The translations under genes were made by a program, and so were the position numbers. This document shows, piece by piece, positions 61,348 through 64,000 of a DNA stretch of 64,000 nt. The stretch is taken from contig JAMPIT010000575.1 of the NCBI GenBank assembly GCA_026261815.1, forward strand, positions 41,393,501-41,457,500, read 5' to 3'. Source of the stretch: Monarcha castaneiventris obscurior (Eukaryota; Chordata; Aves; Passeriformes; Monarchidae). Position 1 is the stretch's first letter. Each line of letters starts with the position of its first letter. The notes under the pieces were generated by a model. The model was not told the DNA's origin. It saw only the letters and a program-made list of their open reading frames with translations, and did no database searches.

Positions 61348-64000
61348 GTAAATCACCAAGATCTTTGCAAATGCTTGCTCAAAACTTCTGTAGTTTAGGT
61401 CTATTTATATAAAACTTGATTTTTCTGAAAACATGAATATTGTGTAGTTTTTTTCCCCTGTAGTATTAACCTGTTACTAACATTTCAGTGCTTGAAATAT
61501 GTTGGAGATATGTTCTTATTTAGTTAGTGGAAAAATATTTAAAACTTTTTTTAAATTCAAATTAAAATAATGTGTTTTTATCAACTCTTAAAAATTTAAA
61601 TTTTAATGTAATTTCTAGTGATGCTTTCAAACACATAGTTTTAATTGGAAACTTGGGCCTTAAATAAACCAGAAGTTACACAGCTGTTTGTGCAATTAGA
61701 AATCAAAGGTCTAGAATGTTGGTGTTCCTGCTTCTCTTGCATTTCTCCAAAACTAAAGAAGACACACAGATCTGTTCCTGATGTGTCCTTGGAATGGGGA
61801 GGGTCATAGAGATCAGCAAAATGGTGGAATTTGGTGAAAGGAGTCCCTTAACCAATGCAGGAAAAAGGAAAAAAACACAATATTTAGGTTTTGCAATATA
61901 GTATCTCTGTTTTGGACAGATAATGTGTTCTATCCAACTGTCTATGTAACTGCTTTGGACTTAATTGCTTTAAAAATTTTTTTTAACATGAAAAATTGTG
62001 ATGAAAGTTTAGCAAAAATAAATAGTAATTGTGCAAGTATCTCCGCATGAATTTTGCTGTATTATGTTACATATTTTGAAATTATATCAAGAGAACTGGG
62101 TGAATTAAAAAATAAAGCAATGCGTGTTTTAAATACTTTCTAACTTACAGTAATTAAAATAGATTTGCATTATCCTTTGTAATTGTATTTCTGCCTCAAG
62201 TGGTAGTCCCTCAGCATGTACCACAGCCTATGCATGTAATTTACTGTATGAATTTTGGGTACTGAAAATAACTCAAGACTTTTTTTGCTGTCATTTCATC
62301 TACTATTGAGATCTAATGATATGTGAGGTAGCAGTCATTTTTTAAATGTAAGTACATGCTAAAAATAAGTGCAAATACCATTGGATTCTTATTTACATTT
62401 ATCTCCAATATAAGAAAGATCTGTTTAGGGAAAAGAAAGAGTTATCAGCCTCCCATTGCAGATGTACTTGCTTGTTTATTCTCATTAAAAGAACACCACC
62501 AAAGCAGTGATTTCAGGGGTCTGTGGGAGGTTAGGTAGAACACTGTAACAATTGTTTTTTGCCCCTCTAGCTTCTGCTGAATTTTGGAAAGCTGATGAGA
62601 TACAGTATGAGAGATGACTATGTCTGCAGAACTGTGGAGAAAGCAGATTAAATTCAAATATATCAGTTTGCTCAGGAAAATTGCTCATAGCACTCAGACA
62701 TCCTCTTTTGCTTGTTAATGAGCTATGTTAACGCCAGGTCTGTGCAGGTCCAAACTAGAGAGCTGCTATTGGAAAAGGAAGAATGGGTCACTATTTGAGT
62801 CTTTTCCATCACTTTAGAAGCAAGCACGTGCTCCTTCTTTTTGTCAAAATGTGGCTGTGGGGGCCTGTCTGTATTATTTAGCTTGTGATGACTGTACATC
62901 TCTTCATTACTTGGACTGAAATGTTAAGAAAAATGTGAATGTATATGCTGCAGTAAATTCGTCTTTGTACAGCTTCCATTTTCTGTTTGACATTTTTACA
63001 ATATAGTCCTAAAATTTATTCTGATCTTTGGCATAGAAGCAAAATTGGTATGTGATTTTCATCTCTACCAGTGTTTTAGTCAGAGATTTATGTTTCTGAT
63101 CTGCACTCAGTGCTAAAAATAGAGAAGCACCTAAGTATGCCATCTTGGAAAGTTTTCTGTAATGGAAATTTTCTCTTTTCATCTCATAATTCTGTTCTTA
63201 TTTCTTTGTATCAGGGGGAAAAATCTCACTCTAATAATGTGATTATCTGAGTCTATTATTTTCTAACCCTGCTAGAATTGAAACCTGTTATGGAAGAGGG
63301 GGGGGGTGGGGGGGCCATACATGTAGTTTTATTCTGTAACAGGCATGTTGAGAAATATTAGGAGTATAAACAGACTGAAACCATGATATCAGTTATTTAA
63401 TAAATCACTTGCTTCTTTCATAGTGTGATTAAATTAAATGTATTTATAATAATACAAACTTATGGGATATTTCTTGATGGAATATCCTTCTTTCATTCCA
63501 CTGTCTAGATATTCCATCATTTTTAGTTTCATAGACTTGCTCTGACAGTTATCATAAAAATAGAATTACGTCTTAATAGAATTATGATTATACAGCAACA
63601 TCAACTTTCTGCAAATAAATATAACAGATTCAAAGATGAAATCTAATGGGTTTGGATGACATTTCAGGATATATTGAACCATCTTAGTTAGCCAGTATAT
63701 AATTATGGCTAGTATAGAGTGGTAGACCAATGTTTAAAGGAAAAGGAATATATTTAAATTATGACAAGACTCTTATACGTAAGGGGGATTCTCGAGGTCA
63801 TCTTCTGTGGTGTTTTGTCTCCTATTTATGGTCTGAAGATTTCAAAAATTCATTAGTATTCCTTTTACCTCAAGTGCATTTTTTGTCTTTTATGCTTTGT
63901 GTTCTGGGTAAGAATAACTAAATTACTCAGGTGTATTAAATATTCTGACTATGTAATTTCCTATATTAGTGTTATGTTATTACTTTTCTGTCTATAACAA
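61348..64000 (+). other. 5' part of the intron after e64
   Basis: 2653 bases without an exon. I looked for the expected next segment (starting GPRYVVQIG in relatives) and did not find it. A G-run, nine G then T then seven G, lies at about 63298-63314. No repeat family was recognised. Confidence 0.6.
63298..63314 (+). repeat. Poly-G tract interrupted by one T
   Basis: Nine Gs, one T and seven Gs in an otherwise AT-rich intron. It could fold as a G-quadruplex in DNA or pre-mRNA, and it is a likely sequencing or assembly length error. Confidence 0.85.

Noticed and set aside
1..64000. A previously undescribed defence, toxin or CRISPR-like system
   Set aside because: The window is vertebrate intron-exon DNA of a single dynein gene. 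I saw no regular direct-repeat array, operon or phage-like gene cluster.

Overview
The window holds part of one gene: the heavy chain of cytoplasmic dynein 2 (DYNC2H1), the retrograde motor of intraflagellar transport in cilia. The gene lies on the + strand. Sixty-four consecutive coding exons can be read between 652 and 61347. They total 9835 coding bases (3278 codons plus one base), and every exon junction keeps the reading frame without a stop. By recall of the roughly 4300-residue vertebrate protein, this covers residues about 66 to 3344. The first coding exon and promoter lie upstream of base 1. The rest of AAA5, AAA6 and the C-terminal domain lie downstream of base 64000.

The exon-intron structure, the AT-rich introns and the repeats point to a bird. 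CR1 LINE pieces of several kinds and two avian-type LTR fragments are present. One short element has a tRNA-like head joined to a CR1 tail. As I recall, such SINEs (TguSINE1 type) belong to passerines, so a songbird is the best guess. The large introns and low GC suggest a macrochromosome, but this is inference.

Layout: 1-651 is the end of an upstream intron. 652-15091 (exons e1-e19) and 18101-25591 (e20-e31) encode the tail and linker. 26050-27761 (e32-e35) is AAA1. 28601-32414 (e36-e40) is AAA2. 33339-39047 (e41-e47) is AAA3 and its connector. 40196-44760 (e48-e52) is AAA4. 46013-56933 (e53-e61) is the stalk, with coiled coil 1, the microtubule-binding tip and coiled coil 2. 57473-61347 (e62-e64) opens AAA5. 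The last 2.65 kb is intron. Exons are numbered within this window; the full gene probably has one more coding exon upstream.

No second protein gene, RNA gene, CRISPR array or prokaryote-type system was found. The points worth a second look are local: a GC-AG intron at 9097-11259; an open 72-base in-frame candidate cassette exon at 24180-24251; a purine-rich acceptor before e17; a 100-base ATTTT array 47 bases before an acceptor; a CR1 copy whose segments are out of order at 58690-59565; and a few older repeats that I could not name. Introns of 300-1000 bases that are not listed separately showed nothing I could recognise.
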